Below, piece after piece: positions 1 through 7,318 of a stretch of DNA of 47,708 nucleotides (positions are counted from its first letter, which is position 1; every line of letters starts with the position of its first letter). Source of the DNA: an uncultured Bacteroides sp. (GTDB lineage Bacteria; Bacteroidota; Bacteroidia; Bacteroidales; Bacteroidaceae); assembly GCA_947074345.1 (NCBI GenBank), contig CAMTPH010000010.1:1-47708 (forward strand). The letters are read 5' to 3'. The notes under the pieces were generated by a model. The model saw only the letters and a program-made list of their open reading frames with translations, ran no database searches and had not been told where the DNA came from. A program made the translations under genes and the position numbers.

Positions 1-1622
1 GTGCAACGTGTTCTTTCTATACCTCTTTTCATGGTGCATTTGCTGTGTTAGCAAATATCACGCTCAATGTAGTAGTGGGCGATGTATCGACTGAGGTGTT
101 CAATGGCCTTAAATGGTCTGACGAGTACGATTACGTGAGTAAAAACTGGATGAAGATAACAGTAGATTTGGCGGAGTATGCTGGCCAGAGTGTTAAGTTC
201 CGCTTTAACTACAAAGGGTTCGATGGCGATGATGTCTATATCGACGATTTCAAGATAACTGCAGTCGACAATTCTGAGGGCAGCAAGATTACCGTGAATG
301 AAGGTGGCAAAGTCGATTATACCGATCTATCGGAAGGCGAACCAACCGAATGGGCATGGAGCTTCCCAGGTGGAACACCGGCTACATCGACCGAACAAAA
401 TCCGACAGTTATCTATAAAGAGGCGGGTACTTACTCGGCTACTCTTATCGTAAAAGCAGGCGAGGAGAGTTCTACTTACACGCGTACCGACTTTGTAACG
501 GTAGTAGGTGTTGCTCCAAAAGCAAAGATTGGATTCCCTGCTGAGGCTTACTTATCGCCATTCGCATTGGCTTATGTGCCAACCAATACCGATTTGCAAT
601 TCACCGATTTGTCTGATGGATTCCCTTCTGCATGGGAATGGAAGATACCGGGTAGCTCTAAACCAACTACCAACGAACAACATCCGGTGGTAAACTATCC
701 TAATGAGGGTTTGTATGGTATCTCACTAAAGAGTACCAATAAAACAGGCAACGACTCTGATATATATATAGATGCTATACAAGCCGGTGGCGAACAATAT
801 ATCTGGAACATCACACCCGACGAGAGCAGTCAGCTGGCTCAATTGGCGTTGGGTTGGTATGGTAACTACGGTGGGTCGAACTGGCTCGATATCCACTCGT
901 TTGCCGAAGGATTCCATAAACCTGCATCAACTGGCTTGATATCCGAAGTTGATATCTACTTTGCATCGGTTACTACTGTTACTCCTAATGCCGAGATTAA
1001 GGTCGCTATCCATAAAGCAGATGCAGCAGGCTTGCCTGGCGAAGAAGTGGCATCGACTGTGGTGCTTGCCAAAGATTTGAAATATTCTGATGATACTTAT
1101 CTGCCTACTACCTTCACGTTTGAACAACCGGTAGCGGTCGACGATGACTTCTTTGTAGTGATTAGTGGATTCCCTAATGAAACAAACGAATTGTATCAAT
1201 CTGATGATATTGCTATGTTCTGCGTTCCTGAAAGATCTGCCGGTGGCAACGCTACTACGTATAACTATCTGGTAGATTATGACGAAGATAATGAACCAAC
1301 CGGTATTAGTTGGTATAAGAATGATGAATCACCTACATCGTTTGCAGTTGCTCCTAAGTTCAAGTATGCTGTCGATACATCGATAACAAACGTAGATGCT
1401 GCAATGCAAATCATAGCCAAAGCTACCGTTGTAGCCGGGGCACTTGTGATAGAAACCAATGGCAATATGGAGAGCTTGTCTATCTACGATACATCGGGAC
1501 AACAGGTGAAGGTGTGCTCTGTTAATTCGTTGGTGGTTGATATCAATGAATTGCCTAAAGGCATCTATGTAGTGCGCATGGTTGTTAACGGAGAGGCTTA
1601 TGCTCAAAAGATTATGAAGTAA
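1..1622 (+). CDS. Secreted PKD-domain protein with T9SS-type C-terminal domain (5' partial)
   Basis: The reading frame is open to the left edge. The GTG at 45 is internal, because in-frame codons for ATCSFYTSFHGAFA precede it, so the true start lies outside the window. The first visible part, up to FRFNYKGFDGDDVYIDDFKI, resembles the end of a MAM or choice-of-anchor-J type domain. Two PKD-like segments follow (VDYTDLSEGEPTEWAWSFPG and LQFTDLSDGFPSAWEWKIPG), each with a YxxxGxYxxxL type ending. A beta-rich region then leads to a C-terminal tail (SLSIYDTSGQQVKV ... LPKGIYVVRM ... KIMK) typical of type A T9SS sorting domains. Secreted multidomain hydrolases or adhesins often look like this, but the catalytic part, if any, is upstream. 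The protein is probably exported across the outer membrane and attached to or released from the surface. Confidence 0.8.
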   Translation, partial: ATCSFYTSFHGAFAVLANITLNVVVGDVSTEVFNGLKWSDEYDYVSKNWMKITVDLAEYAGQSVKFRFNYKGFDGDDVYIDDFKITAVDNSEGSKITVNEGGKVDYTDLSEGEPTEWAWSFPGGTPATSTEQNPTVIYKEAGTYSATLIVKAGEESSTYTRTDFVTVVGVAPKAKIGFPAEAYLSPFALAYVPTNTDLQFTDLSDGFPSAWEWKIPGSSKPTTNEQHPVVNYPNEGLYGISLKSTNKTGNDSDIYIDAIQAGGEQYIWNITPDESSQLAQLALGWYGNYGGSNWLDIHSFAEGFHKPASTGLISEVDIYFASVTTVTPNAEIKVAIHKADAAGLPGEEVASTVVLAKDLKYSDDTYLPTTFTFEQPVAVDDDFFVVISGFPNETNELYQSDDIAMFCVPERSAGGNATTYNYLVDYDEDNEPTGISWYKNDESPTSFAVAPKFKYAVDTSITNVDAAMQIIAKATVVAGALVIETNGNMESLSIYDTSGQQVKVCSVNSLVVDINELPKGIYVVRMVVNGEAYAQKIMK

Positions 1623-1649
1623 CAGCGTTGCTTCTCAATAAATAAGGTG

Positions 1650-1679
1650 GGCCCCATGAGTATCGATGCTTATGGGGCC
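1650..1679 (+). terminator. Hairpin terminator after the PKD gene
   Basis: GGCCCCATGAG pairs with CTTATGGGGCC (one G-U pair) across an 8-nt loop, 28 bases after the stop codon. No clear T-run follows, so termination strength is uncertain. Confidence 0.65.
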
Positions 1680-1764
1680 TACTCATTGATAGATAGCTCA
1701 TGTCAATGTGCTGCTTTTTGAATAATATCAGTTATCTTAGCATATTATCAGAAATAGATGAAGT

Positions 1765-2907
1765 ATGAAAAAGGTGATTCTTGCTTTTGACACTTTCAAA
1801 GGTTCGGCCCATTCGATAGATATTGCACAGGCCACGGCTCGTGCAGTTAGCAAACAGTTTCCTGCTTGCGAGATTGTTTCATTTCCTATTGCCGATGGAG
1901 GCGAAGGTTCTACGGCGGCTATCTGCTCGGCTTTGCAAGTAGAATACACTAACTGTCTGGTTCACGATGCGCTGATGAACCCCATCGAAATATCTTACGC
2001 AATCACGCAAGATGGTACAACGGCTATCCTCGAGATGGCTTCGTGTTGTGGTTTGCCCCTGATTGCTCCCGATAAAAGAAATCCGTTGTTGACTACTACC
2101 TTTGGAGTAGGCGAACTGGTGAACGATGCACTGCGCAAAGGGTGTCGTTCTTTTATCATGGGGATAGGAGGCAGTGCTACCAACGATGCCGGTATTGGAA
2201 TGATGGCGGCATTGGGCATACGCTTCTTAAACGAAGATGGCGAAGAGCTGATTCCTTGTGGCGAAAGTCTATCAAAGATACATCACATCGATGAGTCTCA
2301 GTTGAACCCTTTGCTCAAAGAAACACACTTTACCATTATCTGCGATGTCAACAATCCTTTCTGTGGAATCAACGGTGCGGCTTATGTCTATGCGCCGCAA
2401 AAAGGGGCAACTCCGCAAATGGTCCGAGAGTTAGATCATGGCTTATGCCACTATGCACAGATACTCTACCAACAGAAGCAAATGGATATCACACATCTGC
2501 AAGGTGCAGGTGCGGCCGGTGGCATGGGCGGAGGGTTACTTCCTTTTCTCCATGCTGTGTTGAAACCCGGCATCGAAACCATCCTCGATATCCTTCACTT
2601 CAGAGAATCGTTAATAGGTGCAGACCTTGTATTGACAGGCGAGGGTAAGTTAGATGCTCAAACGACTATGGGGAAAGCGCTCGGTGGCATCTTAGAAATA
2701 GCAAACAAAGAGCAAATCCCTGTCGTTGCGCTCGGTGGTACCATTGAGTCTGTCAGCCAACTCAACGAACTGGGTTTTACCGCCGTCTTCTCTATTCAGC
2801 AAGGCCCCATCAGTCTCGAAGATGCTATGAAGCAAGATACCGCCTTAACGAATATAGAAACAACAATCACCCAAATCTTAAGACTGATTAAACGGTTCGA
2901 GAGTTGA
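1765..2907 (+). CDS. glxK: Glycerate kinase (type 1, GlxK/GarK family)
   Basis: A 380-residue cytoplasmic protein of usual family length. It should phosphorylate D-glycerate with ATP, feeding phosphoglycerate into glycolysis. Family landmarks are visible: the N-terminal KVILAFDTFKGS, the FPIADGGEGST segment near residue 50, the glycine-rich GIGGSATNDAGIGMMAALG around residue 130-150, and LTGEGKLDAQTTMGKA near residue 290. The start ATG follows AT-rich sequence and begins MKKVILAFDTFKGS, as in relatives. The gene converges with the symporter gene, with only 12 bases between their stop codons and no obvious hairpin there. The two genes could be related in metabolism (C3/C4 acids), but that is inference. 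Whether the product is the 2- or 3-phosphoglycerate cannot be told. Confidence 0.9.
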   Translation: MKKVILAFDTFKGSAHSIDIAQATARAVSKQFPACEIVSFPIADGGEGSTAAICSALQVEYTNCLVHDALMNPIEISYAITQDGTTAILEMASCCGLPLIAPDKRNPLLTTTFGVGELVNDALRKGCRSFIMGIGGSATNDAGIGMMAALGIRFLNEDGEELIPCGESLSKIHHIDESQLNPLLKETHFTIICDVNNPFCGINGAAYVYAPQKGATPQMVRELDHGLCHYAQILYQQKQMDITHLQGAGAAGGMGGGLLPFLHAVLKPGIETILDILHFRESLIGADLVLTGEGKLDAQTTMGKALGGILEIANKEQIPVVALGGTIESVSQLNELGFTAVFSIQQGPISLEDAMKQDTALTNIETTITQILRLIKRFES

Positions 2908-2919
2908 GGTGAAGGTAAT

Positions 2920-4188
2920 CTATTTCGATTGATCGATCATTGCCGCTACGGTAGCATCACCGGTAACATTGACTGATGTGCGAAGCATATCGAGTGGGCG
3001 GTCTATTCCTAAGATTAAGGCCAATCCTTCGGCAGGGATACCTACTGCACCTAGTACCATGGTCAATATTACGAAGCTACCACCCGGTATGCCTGGTGTG
3101 CCAATAGATGAAACGACTGTCATGCCGATGATAACCATCAAGTCTGCAAAGCTTAAATCGACTCCAAGTACTTGAGCGATGAATAGGATAGCAATTGTTT
3201 GATAGCAAGATGTACCATCCATATTGATGGTTACTCCGATAGGTAATACAAAAGAACTTACTTCGGGAGAAACACCCAATTCGCGCTCGGTTGTCTCTAA
3301 GTTGATGGGTAGGGTAGCGGCACTGCTGCTGGTAGTGAAACCGAACAACTGCACCGGGTACATACTACGTATAAACTTGCGTACCGGAATACGCGTGAAT
3401 AGCTTTATCAACAAAGGATAGAATAGAAACATCAATAGCAATAACGCTACCATAACCGTTGCTGCATAAGCTCCCAATGCGCTGAAGATGCTCGCATCGC
3501 CTCCAAAGTCGGCAATCAAACCCGCCATTAGAGCAGCTACGCCAATGGGTGCAATTAGTATGATGTAATCGACCATCCGCAGTATGATGTCGTTGAGGCT
3601 ATCAAAGAACTGAACAACGATAAGCGTTTTCTCTGGTGGTAATGAGAGAGTAGCTAACCCGAAGAAGATGGCAAAGAAGATGACTTGCAAGATGCGCGAG
3701 TTATCGCCTGCTGCACTAATGATATTGTTTGGGATGAAATCGTTTAAGAAGTTCAGTGGACCTTTGCTTTGTGTTTCTGCTAATTGTTCTTGTCTTTGTG
3801 CCACTACCTCTTGATAGTCTTCTTGTAAGTGAGACATCTGTTGGCGATCAACCAAGTTACCGGGTTTAACTAGCAGACCCATTGATAAGCCAAGTGATAC
3901 AGCAACAAGCGTGGTGATTAGATAAATCAAGATGGTTCTTCCACCTAAGCGCGAAAAGCGGCTGATATCTTTGAGCCCTGTAACACCTTTCACCAAAGAA
4001 ATAAACACCAACGGTATAGCGATAAGTTGAAGCAAACGAATAAACAACTGTCCCCACGGTTGAATCCAGTCCTTTAATATCTCACCGTTTCCTGTATAAA
4101 CGCCTATAAAGCCAATGGCAATACCAACTATCATACCAATTAATATCTGTATGTAAAGTGGTATTCTCTTTCTTTGTGTTTTTGTCAT
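2920..4188 (-). CDS. Dicarboxylate/amino acid:cation symporter (DAACS, GltP-like)
   Basis: A 422-residue polytopic inner-membrane protein of the sodium/proton:glutamate-dicarboxylate symporter family. The serine-rich hairpin TSSSAATLPINLE, the NMDGTSCY motif and the second hairpin GTPGIPGGS are all present. In the last transporter helix, IDRPLDMLRTSVNVTGD has Asp, Asp, Arg, Thr, Asn and Asp at the spacing used by archaeal GltPh to bind aspartate, so an acidic amino acid or C4-dicarboxylate is the likely substrate. An insertion rich in charged residues (about 110-145) carries a QEDYQEVVAQRQEQLAETQ stretch between early membrane segments. The gene stands alone and has a promoter just upstream. 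It is not evidently linked to its neighbours. Confidence 0.9.
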   Translation of the reverse strand: MTKTQRKRIPLYIQILIGMIVGIAIGFIGVYTGNGEILKDWIQPWGQLFIRLLQLIAIPLVFISLVKGVTGLKDISRFSRLGGRTILIYLITTLVAVSLGLSMGLLVKPGNLVDRQQMSHLQEDYQEVVAQRQEQLAETQSKGPLNFLNDFIPNNIISAAGDNSRILQVIFFAIFFGLATLSLPPEKTLIVVQFFDSLNDIILRMVDYIILIAPIGVAALMAGLIADFGGDASIFSALGAYAATVMVALLLLMFLFYPLLIKLFTRIPVRKFIRSMYPVQLFGFTTSSSAATLPINLETTERELGVSPEVSSFVLPIGVTINMDGTSCYQTIAILFIAQVLGVDLSFADLMVIIGMTVVSSIGTPGIPGGSFVILTMVLGAVGIPAEGLALILGIDRPLDMLRTSVNVTGDATVAAMIDQSK

Positions 4189-4210
4189 TACAATTAAGTT
4201 TTTATTATCA

Positions 4211-4241
4211 CAAAGATACTTTATTATACTTTTAATCCAAC
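4211..4241 (-). promoter_or_regulatory. Bacteroides-type promoter for the symporter
   Basis: Read on the minus strand, TATCTTTG (4218-4211) matches the -7 consensus TAnnTTTG. A weak -33 element GTTG lies 19 bases upstream. The start codon is only about 20 bases below. Confidence 0.6.
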
Positions 4242-4360
4242 ATATTAACGATTTGTTTTATTTACTCCCACTTTTAGTAACAAATATAACCTTGTAATGC
4301 CTGTTTCTTGTTCTGTTTTACGGTGTTTTAATTTTGTAGTATAAATTTAATATTCAGATG

Positions 4361-4391
4361 TTTGCTTGCTATTTTTAAACCTTTATCTTTG
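4361..4391 (+). promoter_or_regulatory. Bacteroides-type promoter for the 4421 gene
   Basis: TTTGC at 4361 and TATCTTTG at 4384-4391 are separated by 19 bases, an excellent match to the -33/-7 pattern. The start codon is 30 bases downstream. Confidence 0.8.
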
Positions 4392-4420
4392 TACAACATT
4401 AACTAAAAAATGATTTATAT

Positions 4421-5938
4421 ATGAGAAAATTATTACTTTCTATTTTTATGTTGGTAGCTGTGGTGGCTACTTCGTTTGGTCAAGTAAGCAAGAGTCTTAC
4501 TATGTCAGACTTAACTTGGGAAATAGCAGCTCCAATTGTTTCAACTACTGCTGAAGGCTTTGATATTGTAGGAGATAAAAAAACAGGTGCTACTAATCCT
4601 ACATACAATTCTACTAATAAAGATTTACGTATTTATGCAAATGGAACTCTTATGATTGAGAGCTCTGTTGGTAATATCTCTAAGGTTGTTATTAATATAT
4701 CTGCTCAAGGATTGAAAAGATGGTCTGCAACCAATTCGGTAAATTCTGGTACATTGACAAACGATGTGGATAGCAAAACTATTACATGGGAAGGTGATGC
4801 AGCATCTTTTACAATTACAGTAGGTGCTAATTCAGGTTTAGGTACTGATGGTGCAACTAAAGCAGGTCAACTATGTATCTCTTCTATTGATATTACTTAT
4901 TCAGGTGTTGCTCCTTCGGTTACAGCTCCAGAATTCAGCAAACAATCAGGCAACTGTCTTGAACCGTTTGAACTAACTATCTCTGCTGTAGAAGATGCAA
5001 CTATTCACTATACATTAGATGGTACAGCTCCAACTACTGCTTCAGCTGTATACTCAACTGCTTTGACTATTTCTGAAACAACAACTGTAAAAGCGATTGC
5101 TGTATTAGACGGAAAAGCAAGTAGTGTAACTTCTGAAACTTATACTTTCCCTGTAACACTTTCTTCTATAGCTGACTTCTATGAGTTAGGCAAAGAAGCT
5201 GAAGGAGATCCTGTAATATTTGGTTGTCCGTTGAATGTTGTACACTACAATAACTCTAATTCGGGTTCTGCTTCTTATCTATATGTAGTAGATGCAGCAG
5301 GTAGTGCTTTACAAATATATTCTAGTAAAGGTTTAGATGCATTTGAGAATGGTCATATCATTCCTGCTGGCTTAGAAGGTAATGTTGGAGTATATGGTGG
5401 CGAAATGCAATTGAGCCCTGATGTAACAACATTTGGTTCTTTAACTAAAGGTGAAGCTGCTACTCCAAAAGAAATCACAGTTGCTGATGCAAGTGCTAAC
5501 AAATATTTAGCTCAATACATTGTATTGAAGAACGTAACATTCGATACAACAAACAAGATGATTGTAGACGGTGATGCTACTGTAGCTTATTATGTTCGTT
5601 TTGCGTCTGCAACAGCTGTTCCAACAGACGCTAAAGCTTACGACATGGAAGGTATTCACACTACTTATAATGGTAAAAATCAAATCTTCCCTATTAGCTT
5701 CGTTGAATCAACAGGTACTGGTATTGCAGGTTTAGAAGCTGCAACAGCTACTATTGCTGGTGGATTTGGCCAAGTAGAAATTACAGCTACTGAAAATGCA
5801 GAAGTATTGATCGTAAATACATTGGGTCAAGCAGTAGCAAGCAAGAATATTGCTGCTGGTGCAACAACAATCGGTGTAGCTCCTGGTCTTTACATTGTAA
5901 AAGTAGGTCAACAAGTAACAAAAGTGGTAGTGAGATAA
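4421..5938 (+). CDS. Secreted protein with chitobiase-type repeat, OB-like domain and T9SS/DUF6383-like tail
   Basis: 505 residues starting with a clear signal peptide (MRKLLLSIFMLVAVVATSFG, cut near AQ/VS). Residues 21-165 form a beta-rich domain I do not recognise. About 170-240 match the chitobiase/beta-hexosaminidase C-terminal domain (IHYTLDGTAPT ... TTVKAIAV). About 245-425 resemble an OB-fold or DUF5689-like domain (PVIFGCPLNVVHYN ... YIVLKNVTF). The last 60 residues (EVLIVNTLGQAVASK ... GLYIVKVGQQVTKVVVR) look like a sorting tail. No catalytic motif is visible, so it is probably a surface or secreted binding/structural protein. The gene is monocistronic, with a strong promoter and terminator. 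Its wording is more AT-rich than its neighbours, with many GCT/ACT/GTA codons, which suggests high expression. Confidence 0.7.
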   Translation: MRKLLLSIFMLVAVVATSFGQVSKSLTMSDLTWEIAAPIVSTTAEGFDIVGDKKTGATNPTYNSTNKDLRIYANGTLMIESSVGNISKVVINISAQGLKRWSATNSVNSGTLTNDVDSKTITWEGDAASFTITVGANSGLGTDGATKAGQLCISSIDITYSGVAPSVTAPEFSKQSGNCLEPFELTISAVEDATIHYTLDGTAPTTASAVYSTALTISETTTVKAIAVLDGKASSVTSETYTFPVTLSSIADFYELGKEAEGDPVIFGCPLNVVHYNNSNSGSASYLYVVDAAGSALQIYSSKGLDAFENGHIIPAGLEGNVGVYGGEMQLSPDVTTFGSLTKGEAATPKEITVADASANKYLAQYIVLKNVTFDTTNKMIVDGDATVAYYVRFASATAVPTDAKAYDMEGIHTTYNGKNQIFPISFVESTGTGIAGLEAATATIAGGFGQVEITATENAEVLIVNTLGQAVASKNIAAGATTIGVAPGLYIVKVGQQVTKVVVR

Positions 5939-5975
5939 TCTATTTCGCTACAGAAAATAGACATAAACATAAGGG

Positions 5976-6011
5976 CGCCTATTGAACCATGGTTCGATAG
6001 GCGTTTTTTTT
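5976..6011 (+). terminator. Strong intrinsic terminator
   Basis: CGCCTATTGAAC pairs with GTTCGATAGGCG around a CATG loop, followed directly by eight T residues. It ends the 4421 gene. Confidence 0.92.
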
Positions 6012-6096
6012 ATCCAACAATTTCAATAAGGTGCAACTTTTTGCATATTCATCTCGTCTAATAAGAAAGATTAATTAAAACTTAAATTTAAATGAT

Positions 6097-7071
6097 ATGA
6101 AGAAGATATTGTTCTTAGGTATTAGCGCATTTCTACTTATGTTGCCCACTAATATGATGGCGCAATTTCGAGTTGTAGCCAGCAATAATATCGTAACCCG
6201 CGATGTGCAGGTTAACGATTATGATGCGATTGAAGTACAAGGCAGTCCTTACGTAGTATACACACAAGATCAAGGAATGAAAGCCAAACTAACCATTTCG
6301 GCCTCTGATAACTTAATCGACTTGTTGAGCTGTGAGGTAGAGGGCAATAAACTCATCGTGAAGATGAAAGATAAAACAGGCGTAGCTATTAAGCGTAAAG
6401 AGCAGTTGATGGTCGTTACCTCGAGCAGTGATTTATCGCGTGTAGCGCTCAATGGCTCGGGCGATATACGCATTAAAGACAAAGTAACTACCGACAATCT
6501 TCAGATAGTGCTCAAAGGATCGGGCGACATTAAGATTGATGATATTGATTGTAAGTTCAGTGCATCTATCAATCTAAATGGTTCGGGCGATATAGACGTC
6601 AATGGAGTTACCGCACCCCAAAGCAATATCAGTCTGCTAGGTTCGGGCGATTTGGAGGTAAATTCATTGAATGGCAGTAGTGCACAGGTTAGCCTAAACG
6701 GTTCAGGCGATTTGTCAATTAAGAAAGCATCAGTAGTCGATGGTATATCGGCTCATCTTAAAAGTTCGGGCGATTTAGAGATCTATGGCATCAAAACACA
6801 TTCGGTCGATGCAACAGTCGTTGGTTCGGGCGATTTGGTATTGAAGGGTGAAGCCGAAATCGCTCAGCTCAGAGTACAAGGTTCAGGCGACTTGCAAGCA
6901 CGCAATTTAGAAGCCCGTAAAGTAGTGGTTAACGTTGCCGGTTCGGGCGATATCACCTGTTGGAGTACAGAGGTATTAGATACAACCATTTCTAGTAGTG
7001 GCGATGTAGCCTATCAGGGCAATCCATCGCAAGTATTTCAAAAAGGCAAACGTAAAGCTCGCCAATTATAA
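6097..7071 (+). CDS. GIN-domain (DUF2807) beta-helix protein with ten GSGD repeats
   Basis: 324 residues with a signal peptide (MKKILFLGISAFLLMLPTNMMAQ). The N-terminal third (VQVNDYDAIEVQGSPYVVYTQ) matches the start of the putative auto-transporter adhesin head GIN family. Residues about 118-305 consist of ten turns ending in GSGD, SSGD or AGSGD followed by a hydrophobic residue, spaced about 19-23 residues, with Gly-Ser-Gly-Asp at each corner. This is the signature of a right-handed parallel beta-helix. No membrane anchor or lipobox is visible, so it is periplasmic or secreted. The role is unknown in this family; cell-envelope structural or adhesin functions are only suggested. No convincing promoter was found just upstream, and it is separated from the previous gene by a terminator. 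Confidence 0.82.
   Translation: MKKILFLGISAFLLMLPTNMMAQFRVVASNNIVTRDVQVNDYDAIEVQGSPYVVYTQDQGMKAKLTISASDNLIDLLSCEVEGNKLIVKMKDKTGVAIKRKEQLMVVTSSSDLSRVALNGSGDIRIKDKVTTDNLQIVLKGSGDIKIDDIDCKFSASINLNGSGDIDVNGVTAPQSNISLLGSGDLEVNSLNGSSAQVSLNGSGDLSIKKASVVDGISAHLKSSGDLEIYGIKTHSVDATVVGSGDLVLKGEAEIAQLRVQGSGDLQARNLEARKVVVNVAGSGDITCWSTEVLDTTISSSGDVAYQGNPSQVFQKGKRKARQL
6454..7011 (+). repeat. In-frame GSGD-encoding repeat tract
   Basis: Ten copies of a G-rich core close to GGTTCGGGCGAT recur every 57-69 bases inside the GIN gene. They encode the corner of each helix turn and vary in spacing, so this is protein repeat structure and not an array element. Confidence 0.85.
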
Positions 7072-7090
7072 CCATTCTATTTATTATCAT

Positions 7091-7193
7091 CAATAAAAAA
7101 ACGGCCTTCCAGAATGGAGGCCGTTTCTTGTATATATAATCAGTTATTGATTACAATTGAGGACCAGATGCGATCAACTCTTTAGCAGCATCG
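7091..7193 (-). repeat. Direct repeat: duplicate of the pckA 3' end and terminator
   Basis: Aligned by eye with 9312-9415, this stretch differs at four bases and one single-base gap over about 103 positions. On the minus strand it still encodes the last residues of Pck[14 protein letters not shown], and the stop codon (7151-7153). The high similarity ends sharply at the Asp codon. Confidence 0.92.
7099..7126. terminator. Bidirectional terminator, copy of the pckA terminator
   Basis: AAACGGCC pairs with GGCCGTTT. It lies between the convergent GIN gene and the GH110 gene and can serve both. The sequence is nearly the same as the hairpin after pckA at 9320-9348. Confidence 0.85.
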
Positions 7194-7276
7194 ACGCAAG
7201 ATCTCTCATGCTTTAAACTATTCAATATACTATATCTTGCAGTAGAGTAAAACATACCAGAGTGTCTTATTGCCAA
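7151..7276 (-). pseudogene. Remnant of a PckA C-terminus
   Basis: The minus-strand frame reads LAIRHSGMFY ... [19 protein letters not shown] and stops at 7151. The last 13 residues are identical to PckA. Further upstream AIRHSGMFY resembles Pck[10 protein letters not shown], with nine extra residues between the two blocks. The terminal part is certain. The upstream part is a tentative reading, because the resemblance is short. There is no start codon context or body of the gene. Confidence 0.5.
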
Positions 7277-7318
7277 GATGAATGGTTATGACAATGGGTT
7301 CAATGTGCAATCTTTACG

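Noticed and set aside
45..47. GTG at 45 as the start of the first gene
   Set aside because: The same frame continues upstream to the window edge and the protein would begin inside a domain with no signal peptide.
6454..7011. Regular G-rich repeats that could be taken for a CRISPR-like or tandem array
   Set aside because: Spacing varies by multiples of three, the frame is kept throughout, and the repeats encode a protein helix corner.
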